Both the position numbers and the translations under genes were made by a program. From Actinomadura litoris (GTDB lineage: Bacteria > Actinomycetota > Actinomycetes > Streptosporangiales > Streptosporangiaceae): a stretch of DNA of 64,000 nucleotides. The stretch covers positions 1 through 64,000 of the forward strand of contig NZ_WOFH01000008.1 in assembly GCF_009733595.1 (NCBI RefSeq). Direction: 5' to 3'. The notes under the pieces are model-generated. The model was not told where the DNA came from and did not search any database. It saw only the letters and a list, made by a program, of their open reading frames with translations. Of this stretch, positions 16,922 through 25,757 are shown piece after piece (position 1 is the stretch's first letter; every line of letters begins with the position of its first letter).

Positions 16922-18719
16922 CCGCCTCCCCGGCGACCGTGCGGCGCAACCGCCCCAGGACGATCGCGGTCAGCTCCGCGCGGGCCACGGCCAGCTCCCG
17001 CGACCGGGGGTTGCGCAGGCGCCGCCGGACGTCCGCGACGAGGTCGGCGGCGCCGCGCCCCTCGGCCGCGACCAGATAGGTGAACCCGAAGCGGGCCTGG
17101 TACGCCGCGTTGAGCCGCTCGATCTCGCGCATCGACGCGGGAGGCGCGGCGGCCAGGGAGGACTGCTCGGCCGCGGAGAAGCCCGGCGGGCCTTCCGTTC
17201 GCGTGTCGGCGCCGATCGGCGGATGCTTGCCGATCAGCGCGACGAGCGAGTCCTCCCCCAGGGCGGCCAGGCCCGCGCGGGCCGCCGCGTCCAGCGCGTC
17301 GAAGGTGCGGTACGGGCGGCCCGCGACGAGCCGGTCGGCCCACGGCGCCCAGCGGCAGCAGGCGTAGGCCGCCTCGGTGGCCTCGCGCACGGCGAGCCCG
17401 TCGAAGGCGGCCACCCCGTCCACGGCGGGGGCCGGGGGCGCGGCCCGCAGCTCGGCGAGGGTCCGATCGGCGATCTCGGCGACGCGGCCCGGTTCGAGCC
17501 AGCGCGGATACTCCCCGATCCCGGCCACCGCCGCGTCCAGCGCCCGGCGGACGGCCACCGCCTCCTGCGCCGTGAACCTCTCGCCCCGGGACTCGCCCAG
17601 GGCCAAGGCCATGTCGTCGGTGCCGAGGCCGTCCCACACCCATTCCAGCCGCCCGCCGACCATCTCCGGGGCGTAGCAGGAGGAGGGCGGCGGGAAGGCG
17701 TCCGGCCCGTCCCGCAGGGCGGCGGCGACGTCGCGGGGCATGTGGCGCAGGTGGGCGTACCGGCCGACGACCGGCTTGAGCGGCGGGACGGGCAGCCCCG
17801 ACTCCCGCGCCACCGTGTGCGCCAGCCGGGTCAGCGCCGTCAGGTCGATGCCCGTCCGCACCCCGTAGAGGGTCTCAAGGGCGAGCACCACCTCCTCCAT
17901 CGCCGCGAACCCGCACCGGTACGACACGCCGCCCGCCGCGACGTCGGGGGACGCGCCCGCCGTCGCCGCCGCGATCGCGCACGCCGCCGCGAGCCCGAAG
18001 TCGTCGTGGGTGTGCATGGTCAGCGGGACGGGCGCCGCCATCCGGTCGCGGAACGCCCGGACGAACGCCTTCATCGCCTCCGGCCCGAGGCTGCTCACCG
18101 AGTCCATCAGGTCGATCCGCAGCGCCCCCAGCTCGACCGCGCGGTCGACGGCGGGCACCATCTCATCGAGGTCGCGCAGCCCCACCTGCGCCAGCGTGAC
18201 GGTCACTCCGACGCCCAGTTCGCGGGCGGCGTCGAAGAGCTCCTCCAGCTCGTCCAGCTGGCGGGCGCGGGCGTCCGCGCCGTCCGCTGCGACGATGCCG
18301 GGGGCCAGGGTGTCGGCGCCGAGGTCGACGAGCAGCTCGGCGGTCTCGCGGACGCCGACCGGCGGGACGTGCGTCCCGTCCGACAGCAGGGTGTCGGCGA
18401 ACACGTTCAGCGTGAACCCGAAGTCGCGGGAGCCGACGGCCCGCAGCAGTTCGAGTTGGCGTTCGGGCGGCGCGGTGGCCCCCGTCCAGTCCACGTTGAG
18501 GCATTCGTGCCGCACCCCCGCCAAGGCGAGCTGCTCGGCGATCCGCAGGAACCCGTCGATGCTCGTGAGGGTCCCGGCGGTGAACAGCGTCTTGCGGAGC
18601 GTGCTGTCGATGAGCGTGAACGGGTCGGGCCAGTCGTAGGCGTCGTGCAGGTCGGGACTCGCGTTGAAGGGGCTGACGCGGAAGGCGCCGTCCCTCCGGT
18701 CTCCGTGGTCGTCGCGCAT
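16908..18719 (-). CDS. HMGL-like aldolase fused to OHCU decarboxylase domain
   Basis: A 603-residue two-domain protein. Residues about 30-320 form an HMGL/isopropylmalate-synthase-like TIM barrel (DSTLRKTLF and the metal motif HTHDDFG). Residues about 430-595 match OHCU (2-oxo-4-hydroxy-4-carboxy-5-ureidoimidazoline) decarboxylase of purine degradation: GKHPPIG with the family's His, FSAAEQ with the Glu, ERLNAAYQARFGF, and a C-terminal REL..ARAELTAIVLGRL helix. I do not know of this pairing as a standard architecture. It is the last gene of a minus-strand operon that encodes an importer and several C-N or C-C bond enzymes, so a retro-aldol or lyase step followed by decarboxylation of an imported nitrogenous compound is plausible. 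Substrate unknown. Confidence 0.8.
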   Translation of the reverse strand: MRDDHGDRRDGAFRVSPFNASPDLHDAYDWPDPFTLIDSTLRKTLFTAGTLTSIDGFLRIAEQLALAGVRHECLNVDWTGATAPPERQLELLRAVGSRDFGFTLNVFADTLLSDGTHVPPVGVRETAELLVDLGADTLAPGIVAADGADARARQLDELEELFDAARELGVGVTVTLAQVGLRDLDEMVPAVDRAVELGALRIDLMDSVSSLGPEAMKAFVRAFRDRMAAPVPLTMHTHDDFGLAAACAIAAATAGASPDVAAGGVSYRCGFAAMEEVVLALETLYGVRTGIDLTALTRLAHTVARESGLPVPPLKPVVGRYAHLRHMPRDVAAALRDGPDAFPPPSSCYAPEMVGGRLEWVWDGLGTDDMALALGESRGERFTAQEAVAVRRALDAAVAGIGEYPRWLEPGRVAEIADRTLAELRAAPPAPAVDGVAAFDGLAVREATEAAYACCRWAPWADRLVAGRPYRTFDALDAAARAGLAALGEDSLVALIGKHPPIGADTRTEGPPGFSAAEQSSLAAAPPASMREIERLNAAYQARFGFTYLVAAEGRGAADLVADVRRRLRNPRSRELAVARAELTAIVLGRLRRTVAGEAVSPS

Positions 18720-18723
18720 GGGG

Positions 18724-19479
18724 TCAGCTCACCCGCTCCAGGGTCCGGCGCTCCAGCCGGGTCGCGGCGACGAACGAGGCGACGGCGAGCGCCGTGGCGA
18801 CCACCCCGGTCCCCCACGCCCGCGCGTAGTGCGAGTACGACACCGAGTCGACGAACATGAAGCCCAGGCCGCTCTTGCCGATGAGGAACTCCGCCAGCAT
18901 CGCCGACAGGATCGTGCTGGGAGCCGCGATCCGCACCGCCACCAGCGCGTTCGGCACCGCGTACGGGATCAGCAGCCGGGTCAGCGTCGCGGGCTTGGAC
19001 GCGCCGAGCACCGTGAAGACGTCCCGCGTGCTCGCCGAGGGCGCCCGCAGGCCCGAGGCGACCAGGCTGAACGCCGGGAAGAACGTCACCACCACGGTGA
19101 TCGCGACCACCGCCGGGCGGCCCGTCCCGAACAGCCCGATCATGACCGGGACGATCGCGACCACCGGCACCGAGCGCATCAGCACCGCCGCCGGGGTCAG
19201 CACGGCGGTCAGCAGCCGGGACGACCAGACCGCGACCGCGAGCAGGCCGCCGAGGAGCATCCCGGCGACCAGGCCCGCGAGCGCCGTCCAGGTCGTGGTG
19301 AGCACCGGCCCGAGGTAGGCCCCGGGGTGGGTGAGGACGTCGGCGGCCACACTCTGCGGCATCGGCGCGACGAGGTCGGTGTAGCCGTTGGCCCGCACCC
19401 ACACCGCCCATCCGCCGACGAGCAGCGCGGACGGCCACGCGACCTGGAGGAACCGGTTGAGGAAACGCGCTTCGTTCAC
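18724..19479 (-). CDS. ABC importer permease (SsuC/ThiX-like), second subunit
   Basis: A 251-residue membrane protein of the BPD permease class with about six transmembrane helices and the EAA-type cytoplasmic loop around TRDVFTVLGASKPATLTRLLIP. GTG start at 19479, with AAGGAGG five bases upstream. It lies four bases before the fusion gene and eleven bases after the other permease. With 19491-20237 it should form a heterodimeric channel for the ATPase and the NMT1-like binding protein of the same operon. Nitrate/taurine/thiamine-precursor-type importers have this composition; the actual ligand is unknown. Confidence 0.9.
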   Translation of the reverse strand: MNEARFLNRFLQVAWPSALLVGGWAVWVRANGYTDLVAPMPQSVAADVLTHPGAYLGPVLTTTWTALAGLVAGMLLGGLLAVAVWSSRLLTAVLTPAAVLMRSVPVVAIVPVMIGLFGTGRPAVVAITVVVTFFPAFSLVASGLRAPSASTRDVFTVLGASKPATLTRLLIPYAVPNALVAVRIAAPSTILSAMLAEFLIGKSGLGFMFVDSVSYSHYARAWGTGVVATALAVASFVAATRLERRTLERVS

Positions 19480-19490
19480 GGGCACCTCCT

Positions 19491-20237
19491 TCAGGTGAAC
19501 CGGCGGACCGAGGCCCGGCGGACCCCGGTCAGCGTCCCGTAGGCGGCCAGGGACACGAGCGAGACGCACAGCGCCGCCGCCCACAGCTGGACGACCGCGA
19601 AGTTCTGCATCGAGCTGACCAGCAGGACGCCGATGCCGCGCGGCGCCCCGAACCACTCCCCGACGACCGCGCCGAGCAGCGCCGCCGGGGCGGCGAGCGC
19701 GAGCCCGTCGAAGAACGCCGGGACGGCGGCGGGCGCGCGCAGCCGCGCGAGCGTGCTCGCCCGCGAGGCGCCGAGCACCTCGAACACGTCGTCCAGGCTC
19801 GTGCGCGGCGCGGAGAACGCCGAGGACATCGCGACGAACACCGCGAACCCCGCGCCGAGCGCCGCGATCACCGGCGGCGTCCGCTCGTTGCCGACGGTGG
19901 TGACCAGCACGGGGCCGAGCGCGATCAGCGGCACGGTGCTGAGCAGGACGGCGAGCTGGCTCATCCCGGCCCGCAGCCACGGGACGACCAGGCCGAGCCC
20001 GGCGGCGGCCACGCCCGCGAGGACCCCGGCGAGCAGCCCGGTGGCGGCCTCGGCCACGGTCGCCCGCGTCGCGCGGGCGAGGATCACCCGCCCCGGCTCG
20101 CCGGCGCCGTAGGACAGGACCGACGACAGCGGCGGCCACGTGTCGCCCGCCGCCCCCGTCCGCCCGACCAGCTCCAGCACGCCCAGCAGCACGCCGACGC
20201 CGAGGACGCCGGTCCCGAACCGCCGCGCGCCGGTCAT
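19491..20237 (-). CDS. ABC importer permease (SsuC/ThiX-like), first subunit
   Basis: A 248-residue BPD-type permease with about six hydrophobic segments and the EAA loop DDVFEVLGASRASTLARLR. The ATG at 20237 overlaps the ATPase stop codon (ATGA), implying translational coupling. It is clearly diverged from the neighbouring permease, so the channel is a heterodimer rather than a recent duplicate. Confidence 0.9.
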   Translation of the reverse strand: MTGARRFGTGVLGVGVLLGVLELVGRTGAAGDTWPPLSSVLSYGAGEPGRVILARATRATVAEAATGLLAGVLAGVAAAGLGLVVPWLRAGMSQLAVLLSTVPLIALGPVLVTTVGNERTPPVIAALGAGFAVFVAMSSAFSAPRTSLDDVFEVLGASRASTLARLRAPAAVPAFFDGLALAAPAALLGAVVGEWFGAPRGIGVLLVSSMQNFAVVQLWAAALCVSLVSLAAYGTLTGVRRASVRRFT

Positions 20238-21064
20238 CGCCGCCCGTCCGAGGGGTCGTCGAGCAGCGCGACGAGCCGGTCGACGACCTCGTGGAACGCG
20301 TGCCCCCGGGTGAAGTCCTCCCCGCGCGGACGCGGCGCCGACACCGGCTCGACATGCGCGAGCGCTCCGGGCCGCCCGGTCATCACGACGACCCGGTCGG
20401 CGAGCTGGACGGCCTCCGCGACGTCGTGGGTCACCAGCACGGTCGTGGTGCGCAGCCGCGCCCACACCGCCCCGAGTTCCAGGTTGAGCCTGCGGCGGGT
20501 GACGGCGTCCAGGGCGCCGAACGGCTCGTCCAGCAGCAGCACGTCGGGTTCCAGCGCCATGGCCCGCGCGATCGAGATCCGCTGCCGCATCCCGCCGGAC
20601 AGCTGCTTCGGGCGCGCCCGCGCGAACCCCTCCAGCCCGACCGTCTCCAGCAGCGCGCGGACCCGCTCCTCGGGGACGGGGCGCCCGGCCAGCCGGAACG
20701 GCAGCGCGACGTTGTCCCAGGCGGTCGCCCACGGCAGCAGCGCCGCGTCCTGGAAGGCGACGCCGAGCCGGTGCCGCTCGATCAGCGCCGCCGGCGCGCC
20801 GCCCGCCACCTCGACCGAGCCCGCCGTCGGCGCCTCCAGCCCGGCGATCATCCGCAGCACCGTGGACTTGCCGCAGCCCGAGGGGCCGAGGAGCGCCACG
20901 AACTCGCCGTGCGCGATGGTCAGGTCGACCCCGTCCAGCGCGCGCAGGGGCTCGCGCCGCCGCGACAGCGGGAACTCCTTGACGACCCCGCGCAGCTCGA
21001 CCGCCGCGTGTCCCGCGTCCGTGCCCCTGGACGGCCGCCCGTTGTCGACCACCGCGCCGCTCAC
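20234..21064 (-). CDS. ABC importer ATPase (SsuB/TauB-like)
   Basis: A 276-residue nucleotide-binding subunit with intact Walker A (GPSGCGKST), Q-loop (FQDAALLPW), signature LSGGMRQR, Walker B (VLLLDEPF) with GALDAVTR D-loop, and switch His (VTHDVAEA). The GALDAVTRR..L pattern is characteristic of nitrate/sulfonate/taurine importers. GTG start at 21064 overlaps the binding-protein stop (GTGA). It energises the two permeases that follow. Confidence 0.93.
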   Translation of the reverse strand: MSGAVVDNGRPSRGTDAGHAAVELRGVVKEFPLSRRREPLRALDGVDLTIAHGEFVALLGPSGCGKSTVLRMIAGLEAPTAGSVEVAGGAPAALIERHRLGVAFQDAALLPWATAWDNVALPFRLAGRPVPEERVRALLETVGLEGFARARPKQLSGGMRQRISIARAMALEPDVLLLDEPFGALDAVTRRRLNLELGAVWARLRTTTVLVTHDVAEAVQLADRVVVMTGRPGALAHVEPVSAPRPRGEDFTRGHAFHEVVDRLVALLDDPSDGRR

Positions 21065-22176
21065 AGCCGCGCGCCGTTCTTGAACACCTCGTCCAGGACG
21101 GAGGTGTCGACGACCTTGCGCACGTCCGGCAGGTTCGCCGCCCCGGTCAGCCGCAGCCACGGGTACATCGTGGAGGCCATGACCTGCGGGTCCATGCGCA
21201 GCATCCCCTTGGCCCTGGTCAGCGCGCTCGCGGTCAGCGGCGTCTGGAGTTCGTTCTGGCGGGTCTGCTGCCTCCGGTCGAGCCCGAGGTCGAGGCCGTA
21301 CTTGTCCATCACGACCTCGACCGCCGCCCCGGGGTCGGCCAGGTTGTCCTGCCAGCCGCGCGCGGACGCCCGCATGAACTTGACGACGGCGTCCCGGTGC
21401 TGGGCCGCCATCGCCCGCTTGCAGGAGATGACGCTCGCGTACGCGGGGCAGCCCAGCGCGCCGTAGGTCACGACCTCGTAGCCGGAGCCGCGCCGCAGGC
21501 CGAACCTGGTCTCCAGCGTGATCGGCTGGTTCGTCACGAAGCAGTTGTAGGCGTCGCCCTTGCCCTGCATCAGCGCGCCGGGATCGAACCCCGTCGGCAC
21601 GAACCGGAAGTCGGGCCTGAGGTGGTTGGCCCGGTAGAGGCCCTCCAGCACCGGCTGGGTGCCCTGCTGGCTGAGGATCCGCCGTCCGGGCAGGTCGCGC
21701 GGCCCGGTCAGCGGGCGCTTGGACAGCGACAGCAGCCCGTTCGGGTCGGTCTGGAACTGCGCGCCGAGCAGCACCAGGTCGTTGCCCCGTCCGATCACCT
21801 CCAGCACCTGGCGCATGTTCGGGTCGACCGCGAGGTCGGCCGCGCCGGACGCGAGTTGGACGTGCGGCAGCGGCGCGTTCGTCCCGCCGCCCTTGAACGT
21901 GACGTCGAGGCCCTCGTCGCGGTAGTAGCCGCGTTCGACGGCGAGCCAGAACCCGGCGAACTCGATGTTGGTGACCCACCCGAGGGCGACCCTGAGCCGG
22001 GTCTTGGACCCGCTTCCGGCCGCCGCGCCGCCCCCGCAGGCCGCGGCGCCGGCCACCAGGGATCCCGCCGCCACGGCCTTGAGGAACCGCCGGCGGGAAG
22101 GGGATCGCCGCCCCCGCGTCGTGGCCGCTGGAGGATCGGTGAACCGGGGTTGTTCCATCACGGTGGCACCCTTCAT
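21061..22176 (-). CDS. Tat-exported NMT1/THI5-like substrate-binding lipoprotein
   Basis: A 371-residue periplasmic-binding-type protein. The N terminus carries a twin-arginine motif (SRRRFLKAV), a hydrophobic segment and a lipobox-like AGAAAC, so it is probably a Tat-exported lipoprotein. The mature region starts with RVALGWVTNIEFAGF and includes ERGYYRDEGLDV, hallmarks of the NMT1/THI5/SsuA family whose members bind pyrimidines, sulfonates, nitrate or aromatic acids. The ATG at 22176 overlaps the upstream stop (ATGA); an internal ATG at 22158 is an alternative. Ligand unknown, but the enzymes of the operon suggest a ureido-, amidino- or heterocyclic compound. Confidence 0.88.
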   Translation of the reverse strand: MKGATVMEQPRFTDPPAATTRGRRSPSRRRFLKAVAAGSLVAGAAACGGGAAAGSGSKTRLRVALGWVTNIEFAGFWLAVERGYYRDEGLDVTFKGGGTNAPLPHVQLASGAADLAVDPNMRQVLEVIGRGNDLVLLGAQFQTDPNGLLSLSKRPLTGPRDLPGRRILSQQGTQPVLEGLYRANHLRPDFRFVPTGFDPGALMQGKGDAYNCFVTNQPITLETRFGLRRGSGYEVVTYGALGCPAYASVISCKRAMAAQHRDAVVKFMRASARGWQDNLADPGAAVEVVMDKYGLDLGLDRRQQTRQNELQTPLTASALTRAKGMLRMDPQVMASTMYPWLRLTGAANLPDVRKVVDTSVLDEVFKNGARL

Positions 22177-23384
22177 GAGTTGGGGCGGGACCGGCCGGGC
22201 CCGTCGCCGAGGCGGGCGAGGCCGCGGGCCGACGAGGTGAGCCAGACCGCTCCGGCCGGGGTCACCTGGGCCATGTCCCCGGCGCACACATGGCCGAGGT
22301 CCGGCACGGAGTAGTTCGGGTGGACCTCCACCACCATCCCCTCGGCCAGCACCGCCCCCGCGAACCGCGGGTCGGCCTGGCCCGCGCCGCTGACGGCGCG
22401 CATCGCGGGCTCGGAGTAGCTGAGCCCGAGGCCGTGGCAGAACTGGAACCGGAACGGGTCCGCCTTCGCCGGGTAGGGGCACGCGGCGCCGACGAGTTCG
22501 TCCATGCGGGCGGCGACGTCCGCGAGCGGGACGCCGGGGCGCATCAGCGCGGCGATCTCGTCCTGCATGGCGAGCAGGCGGTGGTTGTGCTCCTCCAGCA
22601 GCGCCGAGGGAGCGCCCACCACGGCGGTCCTGAGGCTCTGCCCGTAGAAGCCCTCGTAGCGGACGGTGGTCCCGATCTGGAGCCGGTCGCCCTTTTCGAG
22701 GACGTCCCGCAGCTCCCGCTGCTCGAAGTAGGTCGTGGACGGCGCCGGGCCGGTCGCGATCCAGCACCCGGCGGACTCGGCGCCGAGCGAGCGCCCCTCC
22801 CGCTCGGCCGCCACCATCAGCTCCGCGCCGGTCACCGGACGCTCCGCCGCCGTGGCGAGGACCCGCTCCACCATCGCGTCCGAGACCGCCGCGGCGGCCC
22901 GCGCGAGGTCGGCGAAGTCGGCGTAGTGCAGCGCCCTCATGGCGTGGAGGTGCGCGTCGATCGGATGCGGCTCGCGCCATCGGCCGCGCAGCGCGTCCGC
23001 CAGCGAGGCGGGCAGCTCCGCCAGCCCGGCGACGCCGACGCGCGACAGGGGCGGCACCATCTCGGCTAGCGCCGACGGCCCCGCCACCTGCCAGACGTCC
23101 GCCGCGTCGCCCAGCCGGGCGCGGAAGCCCCTGGCGTCGTGCGGCCCGACGGCGAGCACGACCGGCCGCTCACCACGGCGGAGCACGACACCGGAGGGGC
23201 CGAGGGGCGGCGCCCAGCCGGTCAGGAACCGCACGTTTCCGGGCGAGTCAGCGGTCGGCCCGAGCGCGCCCGGCGCGCCGAGGACCACGATCGCGTCGAG
23301 CGCCTCGTCGTCGACCCGCCGCCACAACTCCTCCCACCGCGCGGGCAGCCGCCCCGCCGCTACCCCTCGCATGGCGGGCTCCAT
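22173..23384 (-). CDS. M24-fold (aminopeptidase P/creatinase-like) protein lacking metal ligands
   Basis: A 403-residue pita-bread-fold protein with an N-terminal creatinase-like domain and a C-terminal catalytic domain. The dinuclear metal ligands of M24 peptidases are mostly replaced: the two Asp positions read Gly and Gln (LQIGTT...YGQSLRT), the first Glu position reads His (VEVHPNY), and the last Glu reads Gly (CAGDMAQVT). The His of FCHGLGLS is kept. Creatinase has the same fold without metals and uses a His to hydrolyse an amidino C-N bond, so this may be a creatinase-type hydrolase rather than a peptidase. Start ATG 23384 with GGAG five bases upstream, overlapping the previous gene by 25 bases. 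Operon context favours small-molecule catabolism. Confidence 0.8.
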   Translation of the reverse strand: MEPAMRGVAAGRLPARWEELWRRVDDEALDAIVVLGAPGALGPTADSPGNVRFLTGWAPPLGPSGVVLRRGERPVVLAVGPHDARGFRARLGDAADVWQVAGPSALAEMVPPLSRVGVAGLAELPASLADALRGRWREPHPIDAHLHAMRALHYADFADLARAAAAVSDAMVERVLATAAERPVTGAELMVAAEREGRSLGAESAGCWIATGPAPSTTYFEQRELRDVLEKGDRLQIGTTVRYEGFYGQSLRTAVVGAPSALLEEHNHRLLAMQDEIAALMRPGVPLADVAARMDELVGAACPYPAKADPFRFQFCHGLGLSYSEPAMRAVSGAGQADPRFAGAVLAEGMVVEVHPNYSVPDLGHVCAGDMAQVTPAGAVWLTSSARGLARLGDGPGRSRPNS

Positions 23385-24466
23385 CCGGACTCCAGCGAGC
23401 GCAGGTGCGCGGCTCCGGCCTGGACGAACGCGACCGCGTCGGCATGGGAGAAGGGGCGTCCGGCGAACGCGGCCATGGACTCGGTGCCGCCCTCGGCCAC
23501 CCTCCGCTCGCCCTCCACCGCGAGCCGGACCGTCGCGGTCAGCTCGACGGAGTTCAGATCCGGGTGCATGGCATGCCAGACCGGGTCGTACAGCTCGATC
23601 GTCAGGGGGCGCAGGTAGGGGTGGAGGCCGTCCTCGCCCCCGCCGGACTCGGCCGCCGAGGTGAGGGTCTCCAGGCTGAGGTTGGGCCGGGCCCCCGCGT
23701 CCCGCAGCACCCCGAGGAGCCCCGCCATGTCGAGCACGCCGGAGCCCACGGGCCGGAGCTGGTAGCGGATCCCGTCCTCGCCGATGCCGAGGAGGCAGTC
23801 CTTGACGTGGGTCTGCCGCACGTAGGGCGCCACCCGCCGGGCGCTCTCCAGCGGATGCTCCCCGCGCTGGAGCAGGTTCGTGGTGTCGAAGGTGATGCCG
23901 AGGACGTCCGGGCCGACGCGCTCGACCAGCCGGACCAGCTCGAACGAGGTGATCTCCTCGTGCGTCTCCAGGTTGAGGTGGACGCCGTGCTCCCGGCAGA
24001 TCGGCGCGAGCAGTTCGAGGAAACGCGCGGTCTCCTCCAACTGCGCGGACCAGTCGACGTCGGTGCGGAAACGGTCGTAGGCGAACCGGCCGGGGAAGTT
24101 CTTGAAACCGCCGGTGACGACCCACAGCTCCCGGCACCCGATTTCGGCCGCCGCCCTGATCGCGTGCCGGAAACCGAGCACGGTGTCCCCGTCACCGGCC
24201 TTCCGCAAATGCGGGTGCTCGGCCATCGCGTAGGGGTTGACGTTTCCGATTCCGGCCTCAAGGTAGAGCCCGAGCTGGTCCGCGCGCCGGCGGTGCTCGG
24301 CCAGGCGCCCGGCGTCCAGGCCCGGGTCCATGTCGAAGACCGTCCGGTAGAAGACGCCGTCCAGGCCCAGCTCCTTGGCCAGGTCGAGGCGCTCGATGGC
24401 CGGGCGTCCCGTGGCGCCGGGGACCTTGCGCCCGTCGATCCCGACCCGCGTCGGCGCCGCCGTCAC
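23360..24466 (-). CDS. Sugar-phosphate isomerase/epimerase-like TIM barrel (AP-endonuclease 2 family), copy 1
   Basis: A 368-residue xylose-isomerase-like TIM barrel. Metal-site segments include LNLETHEEITSFE (Glu and His), GITFDTTN (Asp) and RQTHVKDC (His), with a late Glu in LSLETLTS. GTG start overlaps the upstream stop (GTGA at 24463-24466). It is paralogous to the next gene upstream (shared GIDGRK/GVDGRK start, DGVF(Y/F)RTV, FRTDV, ETHEEITSFELV blocks), so the pair may act as two subunits or on successive intermediates (epimerase, isomerase or lyase). Exact reaction unknown. Confidence 0.85.
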   Translation of the reverse strand: MTAAPTRVGIDGRKVPGATGRPAIERLDLAKELGLDGVFYRTVFDMDPGLDAGRLAEHRRRADQLGLYLEAGIGNVNPYAMAEHPHLRKAGDGDTVLGFRHAIRAAAEIGCRELWVVTGGFKNFPGRFAYDRFRTDVDWSAQLEETARFLELLAPICREHGVHLNLETHEEITSFELVRLVERVGPDVLGITFDTTNLLQRGEHPLESARRVAPYVRQTHVKDCLLGIGEDGIRYQLRPVGSGVLDMAGLLGVLRDAGARPNLSLETLTSAAESGGGEDGLHPYLRPLTIELYDPVWHAMHPDLNSVELTATVRLAVEGERRVAEGGTESMAAFAGRPFSHADAVAFVQAGAAHLRSLESGWSPPCEG

Positions 24467-25551
24467 GCCGGCACCGCCATCGGACGGGACGCGGCCGATC
24501 GCCTGATGTGGTCGCGGCTGCGCAGCACGGCGTCCATCGCCTCCTCATGACCGAAACGGGCCGGGATCGCGGGCCGGGGCCCGCATTCGTGGACCAGGGA
24601 GGTGAACGCCGCGAACTCGGGAACGGTCAGGTCGGAATGCGACGCGACGAACTCCGGATCGCGGATCGGCAGCACCGTGACCGGCGCCGGGCCGGGAAAG
24701 TCGTCCCGCGACTCCTGGTTCTCGATCGTCAGGTTGACCGCCGGGGCGGTGCGCGCCAGCGTCGAGAGCACGTGGTCGAAATCGACCACGCCGTCCCCGC
24801 AGGACGTCAGGTCGAACCGGTAGCCGCCCTCCACCGGCGTCAGCGCGCAGTCCTTGAGCTGGGTCTGCCGCACATACGGCGCGACCCGCTCGGTCGTGAA
24901 CCGCGGATGCTCCAGCCGCTGCAACGGGTTCGCCGTGTCGAAGACGATGCCCAGCACGTCCGGGCCGACGGCCTCGACCAGCGCGACCAGCTCGAACGAG
25001 GTGATCTCCTCGTGCGTCTCCAGGTTGACGTGCACGCCGAGGTCCAGGGCGATCGGACGCAGCCGCTCCAGGAAGCGGCGCGTCGCCGCGAGCTGCTCCG
25101 ACCAGACCACGTCGGTGCGGAACCGGTCCCAGACGAACCTGCCGGGGTAGCCGAGCTGGTAGTTGGTCGTGGCCGCCCACAGCTCCACGCACCCGATCCG
25201 CGCGGCGGCCTCCATCATGCGGCGGAAACCGAGCAGGATGTCGCCGCCGCCCGCCGCCCTCAGCTCGGGCGCCTCCGGCGTGGCGAACGGGTTGACCTTG
25301 CCGAGCCCCGCCTCGACGTACATGCCGAGGTCGTCGGCGTGCTCGCGGATCTCCCTCAGCTCGCCGTCGTCCAGGCGCGGGCTCATGTCGAGCACGGTGC
25401 GGAAGAAGACCCCGTCGAACCCCGCCGCGCGGGCCCGGACGAGCGTGTCATGGCACCCGCCCCGCGCCGCGCCCGGGAACTTGCGCCCGTCGACCCCGAC
25501 GCGCGGCGCCCACGCGGCCTCCGGGCCGAGCTCACCGTCACCCACCGGCAA
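24463..25551 (-). CDS. Sugar-phosphate isomerase/epimerase-like TIM barrel, copy 2
   Basis: A 362-residue paralogue of the 23360-24466 protein with the same metal-binding blocks (VNLETHEEITSFE, GIVFDTAN, RQTQLKDC, LTIENQES); note Gln where copy 1 has His in RQTH. It is the first gene of the minus-strand catabolic operon. The TTG at 25551 has GGAGGG about six bases upstream, and a GTG at 25545 is an alternative. The operator-like palindrome at 25576-25590 lies immediately upstream, so expression is probably controlled by the divergent GntR protein. Confidence 0.83.
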   Translation of the reverse strand: MPVGDGELGPEAAWAPRVGVDGRKFPGAARGGCHDTLVRARAAGFDGVFFRTVLDMSPRLDDGELREIREHADDLGMYVEAGLGKVNPFATPEAPELRAAGGGDILLGFRRMMEAAARIGCVELWAATTNYQLGYPGRFVWDRFRTDVVWSEQLAATRRFLERLRPIALDLGVHVNLETHEEITSFELVALVEAVGPDVLGIVFDTANPLQRLEHPRFTTERVAPYVRQTQLKDCALTPVEGGYRFDLTSCGDGVVDFDHVLSTLARTAPAVNLTIENQESRDDFPGPAPVTVLPIRDPEFVASHSDLTVPEFAAFTSLVHECGPRPAIPARFGHEEAMDAVLRSRDHIRRSAASRPMAVPA

Positions 25552-25575
25552 GCACCCCCTCCCTCATCTGGTATT

Positions 25576-25590
25576 ACTGGTCTTACCAGT
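25576..25590. promoter_or_regulatory. FadR/GntR-type operator
   Basis: ACTGGT-CTT-ACCAGT, a perfect 6-base inverted repeat with a 3-base spacer matching the FadR-subfamily pattern TGGTNNNACCA. A second overlapping half site (CTGGTATTAC) starts at 25568. It lies between the GntR gene and the operon it probably represses, next to the operon's ribosome site. Confidence 0.75.
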
Positions 25591-25757
25591 TGCCGGGAAT
25601 GTAGCAACGCCTCCCGCTCCTGTCCAGACGCGGCCGGTATGTTGCACGTGCGCCACCCGGACAGGGCGGCAGTGAGCGAAGGAGCCGAAGTGATGACGCG
25701 CCGCAGGAGCGACGCCCCCGACCTCCGGCGCGCGCCCGCGCGTCCCGGCGGCCTCCG

